Below are positions 18,316-26,879 of a stretch of DNA of 42,894 nt, in pieces (within the stretch, counting starts at the first letter, position 1; every line of letters begins with the position of its first letter). The notes beneath the pieces are model-generated. The model did no database searches and had not been told where the DNA came from. It saw only the letters and a list, made by a program, of their open reading frames with translations. Source of the DNA: a virus; the IMG/VR virus record IMGVR_UViG_3300011118_000011, positions 1 to 42,894 of that record, one strand, 5' to 3'. The position numbers were made by a program, and so were the translations under genes.

Positions 18316-19349
18316 TCTCTTGTTATTAATTTAATTTCCTTTTTCTGCTTAAAGGCATCACGTAATTTTTTTACTTCCCTTTCCAATTCATTTTTTAAAC
18401 CATATATTTTTAATTCCGGGTTTCCTTCAATAGAAAATAACATATTATTACGAATTTCATTCGTCACTCGTTGATTATAATTACTGCGAAAACTAGCCAT
18501 TATCATTTTAATTATTTCTATCTGTCCGGCCTTTTGAATTGCGCCGCTTATCAAATTTTCGCTTCTTAATATAATATCTGTGTAATCTTCAAATACAATT
18601 ACATCTGGATTAATACCTGTGTTTTCCCCTAATCCTTCTATATCCTGTAAATCAAACAATTCACTTCCTGTATGATCCGGAACATTAATCCTTTCTATGC
18701 ATAAATTATCAAAATATGCCATAAGATCAGCATTTTCATAATTTCTTTTATAAGATATTAAATTTCCTTTTACATAACCCAGGTAATATTCGCCATCATA
18801 ATTAGTTGTGTTATCAACAATCCAGCTTGATGTTGGTGATAGACTTTGAAAACCTGTAGTTGAAATAGTAAATTCTTGAGCATATAATGCATCTTTTTGA
18901 TTTGATGAAAATAAATAAACTGTTATAGTTCCTGTATTTGTAAATTCAAAAAATATACGTTTTACTTCAAAAGCTATATTTGCTTTTTTTCTTATTCTAT
19001 AACCTATAAATCCATTCGGTAATATTTCGTTATCTTGTTTATTTTGTGCATAAGGAAATAATAAATCACGTTCTAAAAGATCATCATTATCAAATACCTG
19101 GTCCACTACATTAATAATAGCATTTTTCTGGATACCTGTTAATAATTCGTTTATTTGTGTCCTTGTAGCATTTTTATAATCCTGGCAGTCTTTGATATAT
19201 TCGATCTTACAATAAGCATTATCAGTAAAATATCTTCCCGACCTAGATGCTTGATTTGTCTCATTAACAACATTAAAATCAGGATTTGAGGGTTTGGCGT
19301 ATCCAACCAAACCCACTAACCCTGTATTTATTTTTGTACGATTAAACAT
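18312..19349 (-). CDS. Virion structural protein near capsid gene
   Basis: This 345-aa protein begins MFNRTKINTGLVGLVGYA, a start that I associate with a conserved protein in Bacteroidota phages. The middle is beta-rich and resembles a jelly roll (GTITVYLFSSNQ, WIVDNTTNYDGEYYLGYVKG). The C-terminus is helical and basic (ELEREVKKLRDAFKQKKE). It lies two genes downstream of the major capsid gene and probably belongs to the neck or head surface. Exact function unknown. Confidence 0.65.
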   Translation of the reverse strand: MFNRTKINTGLVGLVGYAKPSNPDFNVVNETNQASRSGRYFTDNAYCKIEYIKDCQDYKNATRTQINELLTGIQKNAIINVVDQVFDNDDLLERDLLFPYAQNKQDNEILPNGFIGYRIRKKANIAFEVKRIFFEFTNTGTITVYLFSSNQKDALYAQEFTISTTGFQSLSPTSSWIVDNTTNYDGEYYLGYVKGNLISYKRNYENADLMAYFDNLCIERINVPDHTGSELFDLQDIEGLGENTGINPDVIVFEDYTDIILRSENLISGAIQKAGQIEIIKMIMASFRSNYNQRVTNEIRNNMLFSIEGNPELKIYGLKNELEREVKKLRDAFKQKKEIKLITRE

Positions 19350-19859
19350 TTAATTGCCCAACCATTCTTTTATCTCAATATCCCTGTTTTTAGTGGCATT
19401 TACGCCACCAAGCCCAACAACGCCAGTACTTGAAGCATTACCTATATGCGTAACACGTATCAGCAGATACCTGATATAATCTGCTGTTGAATGCTCCTGA
19501 AATGTTACTGTTGTATCTACTGATGCTTCATAATAGACCGCAGTGCCTATACTTGAATATGTGTCATCTTCAAATATTTTACCAAATGGTTCTATTTTTA
19601 CAGAATCAGTACCATGTGTACATGAAACAACCGTGTCAAGATATACATTAATATCCGTAAATACAGGTCTTGCAGGTATGAATAGAAATTCAACTTCAAG
19701 AGTATCCTGATTATTACTTACAGTATCTGATGCATTAGCTTTATAATAACCCCGTGATCCATTGCCAGGTACTTTACCAAGCCTGGACACATCTTGTCCA
19801 TCTGCTTTACAAGCAAATAATAACAAGATTGCTAATATTATATAAAAATATTTTTTCAT
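19350..19859 (-). CDS. Putative lipoprotein encoded next to the capsid gene
   Basis: The start at 19859 is chosen over 19892 because it gives a complete lipoprotein signal (MKKYFYIILAILLLFACKADG with lipobox LFAC, Cys17) and is preceded by GGAGG 7 nt upstream, a rare true Shine-Dalgarno in this genome. The mature part is beta-rich (VEFLFIPARPVFTDINVYLD). A decoration or neck protein would be expected here, yet the signal predicts export and lipidation. It may be displayed on the host surface, for example in superinfection control. That role is a guess. Confidence 0.65.
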   Translation of the reverse strand: MKKYFYIILAILLLFACKADGQDVSRLGKVPGNGSRGYYKANASDTVSNNQDTLEVEFLFIPARPVFTDINVYLDTVVSCTHGTDSVKIEPFGKIFEDDTYSSIGTAVYYEASVDTTVTFQEHSTADYIRYLLIRVTHIGNASSTGVVGLGGVNATKNRDIEIKEWLGN

Positions 19860-19872
19860 AATAACCTCCATT

Positions 19873-20910
19873 TTAACCTGGTAATTCTTCAACTAAACTA
19901 AACGCATGTAGTACTGTCTCCCCAACCGTATCAAGAGGTGCATCATCAAATGCAAGATCAATACTCACTTGTCTTTCTATCTTGACATCTTGAGTTTGTC
20001 CGCCAGAACCTGTACCATCTGCACGTGTATCATATTCATGAACAGCATAATTCAAACCATCCACAGGATTTTTTATAATCCCATATTTATTAACAGTCGT
20101 TATTATACCATTTTTGTTTTCAGTGGGAATATGGGGCAAACATCCTACAACACCATTTATAAATGCTATTGCAAAGCCCTCAACATATCCCAGGGCAGAT
20201 GCTAATGCATAAAGATCAATTGCATGAACCCATGTAACCCCCATAAATTGAAATGAAAGATTTTCCTGGTTAGCTGGTCCTTGTTGTGCATAATATTGAA
20301 CTTTATTGTACATAATAGTATCACATACTACAACTAATCCGTTTGTTGGATATTTATTTATATTTAGGACTGATTGAATAATTTGTCCTACTCGCTTCTC
20401 TTTCGTTGTAAGTATTTCAAATGTATCATTATCTTCATCAAACGTTCCTTCTATTCCATCAGCAGCATTTACGCCACTACGATTATTAAATAGAAAATTA
20501 GTAGCAACACTTTCATGATTTGCAGCCATATCAGCAACAACATTTTCAATATCATTCGCTAACATCTCATCGAGGGAATAAAGATTATTACCAGCCATCT
20601 TTAGATGCTGCGCTATGTCTTCAGAATAAATTGTCCATGAAGGCGCTAACGTACCACTGTCGCCTTGTGTTCCTGTGTGATTGTGAGAACGAGCTGAATT
20701 AACAGTCCTGGATGTGCGCTTTTTATAATACGCTGTTAGCGTACGGCTTTCGTTTGTACGCAACATGTCGTAATTTAAAAAGAAATTACGTGAACTCTGC
20801 AATATTGTTAAGAATACTTTTGGTATACTATATCTCAATGTTGCAGATTGAAAGGCAGCGAACAACTTAGCTTGTGCAGTTGCAAGTGCCGATGGTGAAT
20901 AATTTGCCAT
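19873..20910 (-). CDS. Major capsid protein
   Basis: This 345-aa protein has features of the HK97-like capsid proteins found in Bacteroidota phages: a helical start (MANYSPSALATAQAKLFAAF), a Gly/Thr-rich loop (NHTGTQGDSGTLAP), a spine-helix-like part (SLDEMLANDIENVVADM), and a late beta and P-domain-like stretch (GLVVVCDTIMYNKVQYYAQ, GFAIAFINGVVGCLPHIP). It directly follows the scaffold gene after a 107-bp non-coding leader, as is usual for a strongly expressed capsid gene. The fold is inferred from order and pattern. Confidence 0.85.
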   Translation of the reverse strand: MANYSPSALATAQAKLFAAFQSATLRYSIPKVFLTILQSSRNFFLNYDMLRTNESRTLTAYYKKRTSRTVNSARSHNHTGTQGDSGTLAPSWTIYSEDIAQHLKMAGNNLYSLDEMLANDIENVVADMAANHESVATNFLFNNRSGVNAADGIEGTFDEDNDTFEILTTKEKRVGQIIQSVLNINKYPTNGLVVVCDTIMYNKVQYYAQQGPANQENLSFQFMGVTWVHAIDLYALASALGYVEGFAIAFINGVVGCLPHIPTENKNGIITTVNKYGIIKNPVDGLNYAVHEYDTRADGTGSGGQTQDVKIERQVSIDLAFDDAPLDTVGETVLHAFSLVEELPG

Positions 20911-21017
20911 AGATATTTAATTTAATTAATTAATATTTTTCAATACTTATTAACCTCTGCCAAATACCTTTGACAATTTTTAAGTATATATAAGAACTTT
21001 TACAAAGATATAAAAAA

Positions 21018-21863
21018 TTATACTTTTAAAGTACCATCTTTTATTCTTTTTTCCATTTCTTCATTATAATCTATAGAAGAAACTTTAATCCCTTTTTCTT
21101 CCATTTCATTTGTAAACGATTCTAGTGAGCCCGGGGTACTTATGCCTGTTTTATCTCCTCCTTCTTTTCCTTTTCCCCCTCCTGTTGAATTATCCATATA
21201 TGGTTTTACAAATTCTCCAAATACATCTTTTACTTTTAAATTATCAAGATTTTTATCTTGAAGTTTTTTACCATCAATTTCCACAAACTCATTACCTTCA
21301 TCATCAAAATCTATTTTATATTTATTTTTAAATAATAAAGATATGTCACCAGCAGGAATTTTTGTTTTTATGCGTTCTCCATTTTCAGATACCGGAAATG
21401 ATGATATTACTATATTATCAATTCTTTGCTGTTTTAATGCCCCATTATATTTATTGTCCAAATCAGTATATTTGCCTTCCCATTCTTTTGCCAAATTAAG
21501 GGCCTTAACCGATCTCTCTTCTAATTCTGTTATTTTCTTGCTTGGCTCAATTTTAGCATCTGTTTTTATTTTTTCTGCATAAATAGCAATAAGGTTTTTA
21601 ACTGTTTTTTTTGTTTCATCAAGCGTAATGCCTAATTCATCAGCAACAGCATTAACAGCATCTTTCTCTGCTTTTTCTTTCCCTGCTTTATACCTTTCTC
21701 CTGTAAGGTTGTCTTCATATTTTTTTTGTTCGTCTTTCGTTCTGATAATATGATCATCAGAAGTAATTATTAATTCTCCTTTTTCACTTGCCTGTGAAAA
21801 TTGTTCTTTATCAATTTCAATCATTGCCCCGTTAAAATTGATTTTTATTTTTTCATCTGCCAT
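21018..21863 (-). CDS. Capsid scaffolding protein
   Basis: This 281-aa acidic and Lys-rich protein has long helical segments (ERSVKALNLAKEWEGKYTDL) and a disordered Gly-rich stretch (STGGGKGKEGGDKTG). It sits between portal and major capsid, the standard place of the scaffold that guides procapsid assembly. No protease catalytic triad was recognised, so processing, if any, would need another protein. Confidence 0.8.
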   Translation of the reverse strand: MADEKIKINFNGAMIEIDKEQFSQASEKGELIITSDDHIIRTKDEQKKYEDNLTGERYKAGKEKAEKDAVNAVADELGITLDETKKTVKNLIAIYAEKIKTDAKIEPSKKITELEERSVKALNLAKEWEGKYTDLDNKYNGALKQQRIDNIVISSFPVSENGERIKTKIPAGDISLLFKNKYKIDFDDEGNEFVEIDGKKLQDKNLDNLKVKDVFGEFVKPYMDNSTGGGKGKEGGDKTGISTPGSLESFTNEMEEKGIKVSSIDYNEEMEKRIKDGTLKV

Positions 21864-21868
21864 TTTAA

Positions 21869-22213
21869 TTATTTATTTTCTTTATTTTCTTTACTATCAA
21901 CTGCATCTTTAATTATATTTTTCAATACATTTGTGTCTTCAACACGTTTTAATTCACGTAATTCCTTACGCTTTGCTTCTTTTTTTGCATATCTCTCATG
22001 CAATTCTTTTGTTGCTTTCTCATTAACAACCATCAATTTATTATTATCACTTGATGATTCATTGATTGAATCAACATAACTTTTAGTTACTTTCATGTTT
22101 TTACGGATCAATACTTTTTGATCTAATAGTTGTTTTCCATTATAAATAGGTATGCCATATTTATCAGCCACAACTATTTTATTCGGATTTACTTTCGCTT
22201 TTGCCATTTTCAT
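21869..22213 (-). CDS. Small basic protein between portal and scaffold
   Basis: This 114-aa Lys-rich protein (MKMAKAKVNPNKIVVADKYG...) has a helical C-terminus (KKEAKRKELRELKRVED). Its start overlaps the portal stop by 35 bp; an in-frame ATG at 22207 is an equally likely start. It lies 5 bp before the scaffold gene. A head morphogenesis or scaffold-assisting role is plausible from position. No family recognised. Confidence 0.6.
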   Translation of the reverse strand: MKMAKAKVNPNKIVVADKYGIPIYNGKQLLDQKVLIRKNMKVTKSYVDSINESSSDNNKLMVVNEKATKELHERYAKKEAKRKELRELKRVEDTNVLKNIIKDAVDSKENKENK

Positions 22214-23837
22214 TTAAATTTGTTAATAATTTTTTATTTTGAATCCATTTATCCCTTGATTTTTCAAGTTCTTTTTTTGATTTTTTCTTATCTTTTATTT
22301 CAAGTGATCCCCACCAGTCATTAAATAACATCTTTTTTTGTGCAGCTTCTTGCCCTAAGATATTATTTACATCTTCTACAGTATAAAAAGGCCAATATTC
22401 AAGCTGTGACTTTTTTAATTCTTCCATCAACGTTTCGGGATCATTCTTATATTTAGTTGTTATATATTCGTTATACAATTTGCATTTTACTGAATCCGGG
22501 AGATTATTTTTTATTGCATCGCTTAAATTATTTAATATTTGCTCTTCTGTTCTAATCAAATAAACACGGCCATAATAAATATTACTTATTTTTTCTGATT
22601 TATCTTTATTTGGCAAATACCAATTAGCAATCATTTCAGTCAATTGCCATTCCATGTATTGGGCCACATCAGACCATTCATTTAGTTTATTTATTTTTGG
22701 CTGGGCATTCAACATTATTTCTGTAGCTGTCTGCTCGGTTTCTTTATCAATAGTCATCCCCCATTGAGTGTCATACATTGACATCGTTGACTTGTTCAAT
22801 GTTTCTTCATATTTATTCCATATCTCAATATCAGGAGTTATAAAATATCCTAATGTAGCCGGGAAATTTATTGTTTCTGCATTTAAATTAATTGGTACTA
22901 TTATTTCATCAGTCACATCCTTATGCATCAGTTCACCTTTTCCATCGCAAACAGTGCATTTTTGATGCTCTACTTTTCCAGTACCTCGACATTCATGACA
23001 TATAATACCCGGCCTTACAGGCGTAGAAAAACCATTTAAAAATTTATATATTGCTAATATTCCCTGGTCTCTTAAATATTCTTCCTGTTTTTCTTTTATA
23101 TTATCAAAAGGGGAAAGTTTCCCTTCAATGCCTAATCTTTGAATATTAGAACATATTAAAGCCGGAACTATTCCGAAAGGATGTTCAAAACTTTTTTCTT
23201 TAATAAATATTAAATCATCACCATCTTCTTTAAAAGTCCAATCTTTTTCTTGATCAACATACCTCCAAAATGATTCATCTTTACCATCTTCATTTTTAAT
23301 TTTTTCCGGTTCAAATAATAACCATATTAATTTTTGACCATTACATTCATAATTACGAATTGAAAGAGTTGATTTATACACTGGCTTTATCCATTCGTCT
23401 TTATAATATTCTAAAAATATCAATCCTGTCGGGTCCACAATATATAAATCTTTTGCCCAATACGTTTCTAGGAATTTCTCTATTGATTTCCCTTCCCGTA
23501 GATTAGATATTGTCTCTAAAAATTTCTTTTTTGTAGTATCTGATTTTATTCCCGGATAATATTTTGAGCCTCCAACTGCTGAATAGATTGCATCAACAGG
23601 ACGTAGTAATTTTTGATTTAAATATTTTATTGGTATAGTATATTTTTTTCTTGCATTTGCCCGTTTTTCGCTTTCAATATGCTCTATTTTAATTAATCTT
23701 TCTCTATAATTTTCTCCATAAAATAACGCTTTCCAATCATTATGATATTTACGTGCCTTACTTATCCACTCTGGTATTTGCTTATTTTTTTCAATAAGTT
23801 CTTTTACTTCTGTCTCGTTTCTAACTTCGATTGTCAT
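22179..23837 (-). CDS. Portal protein with DnaJ-like zinc finger
   Basis: This 552-aa protein lies directly after the large terminase gene and has the length and composition of portal subunits, which form the ring through which DNA is packaged. The N-terminal part has ARKKYTIPIKYLNQKLLRP. About residues 279-300 contain two CxxCxGxG-type knots (CHECRGTGK and CTVCDGKGE), as in DnaJ zinc fingers. A wing/stem-like helical region follows (ATEIMLNAQPKINKLNEWSD). It ends in a Lys-rich tail. The zinc finger is unusual in a portal, but the surrounding sequence is uninterrupted. Confidence 0.85.
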   Translation of the reverse strand: MTIEVRNETEVKELIEKNKQIPEWISKARKYHNDWKALFYGENYRERLIKIEHIESEKRANARKKYTIPIKYLNQKLLRPVDAIYSAVGGSKYYPGIKSDTTKKKFLETISNLREGKSIEKFLETYWAKDLYIVDPTGLIFLEYYKDEWIKPVYKSTLSIRNYECNGQKLIWLLFEPEKIKNEDGKDESFWRYVDQEKDWTFKEDGDDLIFIKEKSFEHPFGIVPALICSNIQRLGIEGKLSPFDNIKEKQEEYLRDQGILAIYKFLNGFSTPVRPGIICHECRGTGKVEHQKCTVCDGKGELMHKDVTDEIIVPINLNAETINFPATLGYFITPDIEIWNKYEETLNKSTMSMYDTQWGMTIDKETEQTATEIMLNAQPKINKLNEWSDVAQYMEWQLTEMIANWYLPNKDKSEKISNIYYGRVYLIRTEEQILNNLSDAIKNNLPDSVKCKLYNEYITTKYKNDPETLMEELKKSQLEYWPFYTVEDVNNILGQEAAQKKMLFNDWWGSLEIKDKKKSKKELEKSRDKWIQNKKLLTNLNENGKSESKSE

Positions 23838-23906
23838 TTGCTATGAAAATATATAGCAAAGTTACAAAAGTTTTTGAAAAAACAAATTATATATTTTTTA
23901 TGTTGA

Positions 23907-25220
23907 TTATTTACGAATAATTGGAGGTATGCCGGAATAATTATTAAATGCCATATGCCTGTAACGTGCACTATCCCACCCGTGATTAAACTTATCAATA
24001 GGCTGATTGATAAGCATACCATTAATCTCACGCATTTTATAATTTTCCTGTTCTGTTTTAGCTTGCCTATAAAATTCATTTTTAACAATATGTATTTTCT
24101 TACGCTTCATAGAAAGTAACCAATACATAACAGATTGTGTTTTTTTTACTTTAGTTATATTCCATCCTAATTTCTGTAATCCCTTTACCATTTCGATTGT
24201 TCCTTTATTTTCACCTGTATATTTATCTGAACTATCTGCAGTAAACGGTTTTTTATATTCAATTCCTTTTGCTTTCGCATATTCATGAATTTCCTCAGGT
24301 GTTTCTATAGGTTCATAAGATAAATATTCTATCCAGATATTATTTTTATCTTCTGCATTTTTTGTTATCACTGTTGGATCACTGGTAAAACCGAAATCCA
24401 TTCCATAATCATAATGTATATCAGGAAATTCATCTATCCATGTTACATTTTGAAATATAATACCTTGTGATGCTGATCTCAAACCTAACCCATACACCCG
24501 CCACATAAATTCATCTGCCGTGCCGTTTTCTATATTTTCAGGATGTGGTTGCGGTTGATTTATTGTTGATACTGGTTCGTCTTTGTAATATATCGTTTGA
24601 TCTATAATTTTATAACTACCAGGCAACCAAGGCTCATATGCCAATATTTCCTCTCTTTGTCCTTCTGGCAAATAAGGATTATCTAACATAAGGCAATGAA
24701 GATAATAACAATTTGGCCGATGTAATAAATTATCATATACCCAATGCTGCGTAACTTTAGGGTTCCAATCACATAAAACCACTTCATTCGTTCGTTGATT
24801 ATATTGTTTGAATATCTCCTCTTTATTTTCTAGTATCTCGTTACATACTAATACATCTTGTCGTTTTGAAGGTTGTCCGTTATTGGACCATCCAGTAAAT
24901 GATATTTCATTGCCAAATAAAAAATATTTCTGTTCATCTGACCTAACATGATGATCTTGATTATACCACTCGATTTCTTTTAACCGTTTAATAAAATCAT
25001 ACATGATTGTTTCCTTACAATCTTTATAAGTTTCCCTTCCAATTACTATTCGTTTATTTTCAAATGACATAATACGGCAATAGTTCATTATAAAATGAAT
25101 TATGTCATAAGTCTTACCCGCCCCAGAACTTCCTTCTAACGCAAATATTTTCTTTTTATTGTTTTTAAGATAATTATTTATTATGAAATCAAATATATGA
25201 GTTGTTTCAATATCACTCAT
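23907..25220 (-). CDS. terL: Terminase large subunit
   Basis: This 437-aa packaging motor and nuclease has a Walker A motif (ALEGSSGAGKTYD, about residues 26-38), a Walker B-like segment (DVLVCNEI, near 125) and the coupling region (VVLCDWNP). Its C-terminal RNase H-like nuclease has acidic residues in YGMDFGFTSDP, FTADSSDKYTG and NHGWDSARYRH. It overlaps the small subunit by 8 bp. The AAA-type order and nuclease motifs make the call safe. The frame on the same strand at 23834-24088 is a shadow. Confidence 0.95.
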   Translation of the reverse strand: MSDIETTHIFDFIINNYLKNNKKKIFALEGSSGAGKTYDIIHFIMNYCRIMSFENKRIVIGRETYKDCKETIMYDFIKRLKEIEWYNQDHHVRSDEQKYFLFGNEISFTGWSNNGQPSKRQDVLVCNEILENKEEIFKQYNQRTNEVVLCDWNPKVTQHWVYDNLLHRPNCYYLHCLMLDNPYLPEGQREEILAYEPWLPGSYKIIDQTIYYKDEPVSTINQPQPHPENIENGTADEFMWRVYGLGLRSASQGIIFQNVTWIDEFPDIHYDYGMDFGFTSDPTVITKNAEDKNNIWIEYLSYEPIETPEEIHEYAKAKGIEYKKPFTADSSDKYTGENKGTIEMVKGLQKLGWNITKVKKTQSVMYWLLSMKRKKIHIVKNEFYRQAKTEQENYKMREINGMLINQPIDKFNHGWDSARYRHMAFNNYSGIPPIIRK

Positions 25221-25659
25221 TTGGTTTTTTAGATTTGAATTCTTTAAGATATTTTTTCATTTCTTCATCTACGCCTATTGTGTTATTACTTCTATCAGTC
25301 CATTTCCAATTACTTTTTAGGTTTACTATTCCGGTAGCTTCTTTTATAAGACCTTTTTTTGCGTTTACATAACAATTTGATTCTATGTTATTAAACAATT
25401 GATTTTTAAGTCTTTGTAATTTTGTAAATCTCGCTGGTAGATGTTGTGTGATCATTTGGTGATATGTCCCTAATTCCCTGGCTATTTCCCCTATGAAATC
25501 ATATTTATAACCTTCTACTTCAACTGTTTTATCACCTATTTTTAAATAATATGTTTCTTTTTTTTTACTTAGCTCTATAGCGTCATGATATAAACGGACT
25601 GCTTTTTTAAATGACCATTTTTCTGCATTCTTATTTCCGTATGGGGCTCCTGCTGGCAT
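25213..25659 (-). CDS. terS: Terminase small subunit
   Basis: This 148-aa protein begins MPAGAPYGNKNAEKW, a start typical of phage DNA-binding terminase small subunits. It contains helical segments that could bind the packaging site (YDFIGEIARELGTYHQMI) and a C-terminal NLKSNWKWTDR. It is the first full gene of the late operon and overlaps terL by 8 bp. The assignment rests on this start pattern and order. Confidence 0.8.
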   Translation of the reverse strand: MPAGAPYGNKNAEKWSFKKAVRLYHDAIELSKKKETYYLKIGDKTVEVEGYKYDFIGEIARELGTYHQMITQHLPARFTKLQRLKNQLFNNIESNCYVNAKKGLIKEATGIVNLKSNWKWTDRSNNTIGVDEEMKKYLKEFKSKKPNE

Positions 25660-25660
25660 T

Positions 25661-25786
25661 TTAATTTAATGTTTCTTTTGATTCAAACAATTTAATAGCC
25701 TCCCTTTCAGTAATCTTTCTTACCGATGCATTAGAATTAAGGTTTACCTCTTTTCTTTTTATCACTATTAATTGATATGATTTCAA
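25661..25786 (-). CDS. Possible small TTG-start ORF at head of late operon
   Basis: A 41-aa frame (starting TTG AAA TCA TAT) ends 2 bp before the terS start and reads like real protein in its second half (NASVRKITEREAIKLFES). An ATG at 25796 in another frame stops after 19 codons, so the pair could also be a decayed gene. It would be the first product after the late promoter. The start codon is uncertain. Confidence 0.35.
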   Translation of the reverse strand: MKSYQLIVIKRKEVNLNSNASVRKITEREAIKLFESKETLN

Positions 25787-25806
25787 AACTGTTCATATTA
25801 TAACTA

Positions 25807-25838
25807 CAAATATAGTTGTTAATAATGACATATGCAAA
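25807..25838 (-). promoter_or_regulatory. Late promoter, Bacteroidetes sigma type
   Basis: The minus strand shows TTTG (25835-25838), 20 nt, then TATATTTG (25807-25814). This matches the Bacteroidetes housekeeping pattern TTTG-N19/21-TAnnTTTG perfectly. Transcription should start near 25800, just before the packaging genes and just after the terminator at 25864-25889. Confidence 0.8.
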
Positions 25839-25854
25839 TCTTATTTAGAATAAT

Positions 25855-25889
25855 TATAAATAACAAAGCCCTCATATTGCTAAGAGGGC
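25855..25889 (-). terminator. Terminator upstream of late promoter
   Basis: GCCCTC (25868-25873) pairs with GAGGGC (25884-25889). On the minus strand the stem is followed by TTTGTTATTT. It would stop transcripts coming from the early region and insulate the late promoter. A T-rich flank on the other strand makes it possibly bidirectional. Confidence 0.7.
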
Positions 25890-26004
25890 CTGTTTGTTAG
25901 CTGGTGAAAATACCATTACAAACATATCAACGTGTGTGTGTTTTAGAGTTCCATACAAATATAACACATTTATTTTATATAAAAGCAGAAACCGCTAAAT
26001 TACT

Positions 26005-26139
26005 TTAACGGCTTCGTTTCCAATACTGTTCAAAAGTAATTTTTCCCCGGACATAAGCTGACATAGCTTGATCTTTTGCTCTTTTGTTCCTGCCATGCTT
26101 CCTGTTGCTGCCTTTTTTTCTTTGAATTTTTTGTGACAT
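26005..26139 (-). CDS. Small basic Arg/Lys-rich phage protein
   Basis: A 44-aa ORF begins MSQKIQRKKGSNRKHGRN and ends EQYWKRSR. The N-terminal half is very basic (KKGSNRKHGRNKRAK), a pattern I associate with small conserved phage proteins of unknown role that may bind nucleic acid. It is isolated between a terminator and the late promoter, with its own possible promoter at 26166-26197. A hairpin (CCGTTAAA/TTTAGCGG) overlaps its stop codon. Confidence 0.55.
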   Translation of the reverse strand: MSQKIQRKKGSNRKHGRNKRAKDQAMSAYVRGKITFEQYWKRSR

Positions 26140-26165
26140 AATTATATGTATTTTAAAGTCATATA

Positions 26166-26197
26166 CAAATATAACATATTTTACAAAAAAACCTCAA
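26166..26197 (-). promoter_or_regulatory. Possible promoter for the small basic protein
   Basis: On the minus strand TATATTTG (26166-26173) matches the -7 element exactly. A TTG lies 21 nt upstream (26195-26197), inside the terminator stem. The -33 match is partial, so the site is weaker evidence than the late promoter. Confidence 0.45.
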
Positions 26198-26213
26198 GAA
26201 CGTATCCTTGAGG
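26184..26213 (-). terminator. Rho-independent terminator after the cassette region
   Basis: CCTCAAG (26192-26198) pairs perfectly with CTTGAGG (26207-26213). On the minus strand the stem is followed by seven T. It closes transcripts coming from the cassette genes at 26.5-28 kb. Confidence 0.85.
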
Positions 26214-26444
26214 GAGCTATTGCGCCTGCAATAGTGTAGTATTTTATTAAATAAAAGCCCCCTTCATAAATCCGTTTTGTTAAAATACCTCCTGAAACCT
26301 GTAAAACAGGAGGTGGGTATTAACATAATATAAACTAAACATTACTATCATGAAAAAACTATTTCAGGTTTTTTTCATCAATGAAAAAACATATACTAAA
26401 TTAATTATTATTTGTTTAATAAACAAACTAATTCTTTATTTTCA
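26214..26444. other. Non-coding stretch with hairpins
   Basis: No gene is supported here. It holds a hairpin with 8-bp arms ACCTCCTG (26287-26294) and CAGGAGGT (26307-26314), and an A/T-rich inverted repeat around 26350-26375 (ATGAAAAAAC and GTTTTTTTCAT with one bulge). These may be terminators or structured RNA. The rest is A/T-rich with no pattern I can assign. Confidence 0.5.
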
Positions 26445-26494
26445 CGCTAACTTTAAAATAAATCATTAAAACGATTCATATTTCTTTGTTGTAC
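26445..26494 (-). repeat. attC-like site F (short)
   Basis: In gene sense the site runs GTACAAC (26488-26494) to GTTAGCG (26445-26451), 50 bp. It starts 6 nt after the stop of the 91-aa gene. Arms pair imperfectly (ACAACAAAGAAATATGAATC against the inverted CTAACTTTAAAATAAATC). Its right half is identical over 27 bp to that of site E. It is the last site of the 26.4-27.5 kb array. Confidence 0.45.
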
Positions 26495-26500
26495 ACAATA

Positions 26501-26776
26501 CTACTTATGTACTTCGTTTTCAAGTTCCCAGTAATAAACTGTATCTCTTTTGCCTTCCAAATATTCTTGCATTTGGGTTATGGCAATTTTCATACGTTCA
26601 ATAGTTTCTTCAACTTGTGGTTTCAGTTCTTCCTTAGTCATTTCACCATTCCAAACCCTATTTTTTCTTGGTTGATATTGGTCAACTGTCACTTCATCTG
26701 AATATTTTTCAGAGAATATTTGGAGTATGTAGTTCATACTTCCAATGTGCGTTAATTTACTTTTGTCAATTTCCAT
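26501..26776 (-). CDS. Small cassette-borne hypothetical protein
   Basis: This 91-aa protein starts MEIDKSKLTHIGSMNYIL, with a helical C-terminus (ERMKIAITQMQEYLEGK). No family was recognised. The gene is enclosed by attC-like sites E and F and by a 27-bp direct repeat (26464-26490 and 26839-26865). Its leader has CTTAAAATTGAAATAC just before the ATG, similar to leaders of two other cassette genes. This suggests it arrived as a unit. Confidence 0.6.
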   Translation of the reverse strand: MEIDKSKLTHIGSMNYILQIFSEKYSDEVTVDQYQPRKNRVWNGEMTKEELKPQVEETIERMKIAITQMQEYLEGKRDTVYYWELENEVHK

Positions 26777-26818
26777 TTGTATTTCAATTTTAAGTTATTA
26801 TTAAATTCACCGTACTGT

Positions 26819-26869
26819 GTACAACAATGTATAACACACATTAAAACGATTCATATTTCTTTGTTATAA
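26819..26869 (-). repeat. attC-like site E (short)
   Basis: In gene sense the site runs TTATAAC (26863-26869) to GTTGTAC (26819-26825), 51 bp. It lies 10 nt after the stop of the 46-aa gene and 43 nt before the next start. Pairing of the arms is imperfect. The half shared with site F (27 bp identical) is the strongest sign that it is a mobile boundary. Confidence 0.45.
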
Positions 26870-26879
26870 ACAAATAAAA

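Noticed and set aside
23834-24088. 84-aa minus frame with hydrophobic stretch
   Set aside because: It lies inside the terminase large subunit in another frame, and the terminase frame carries all motifs.
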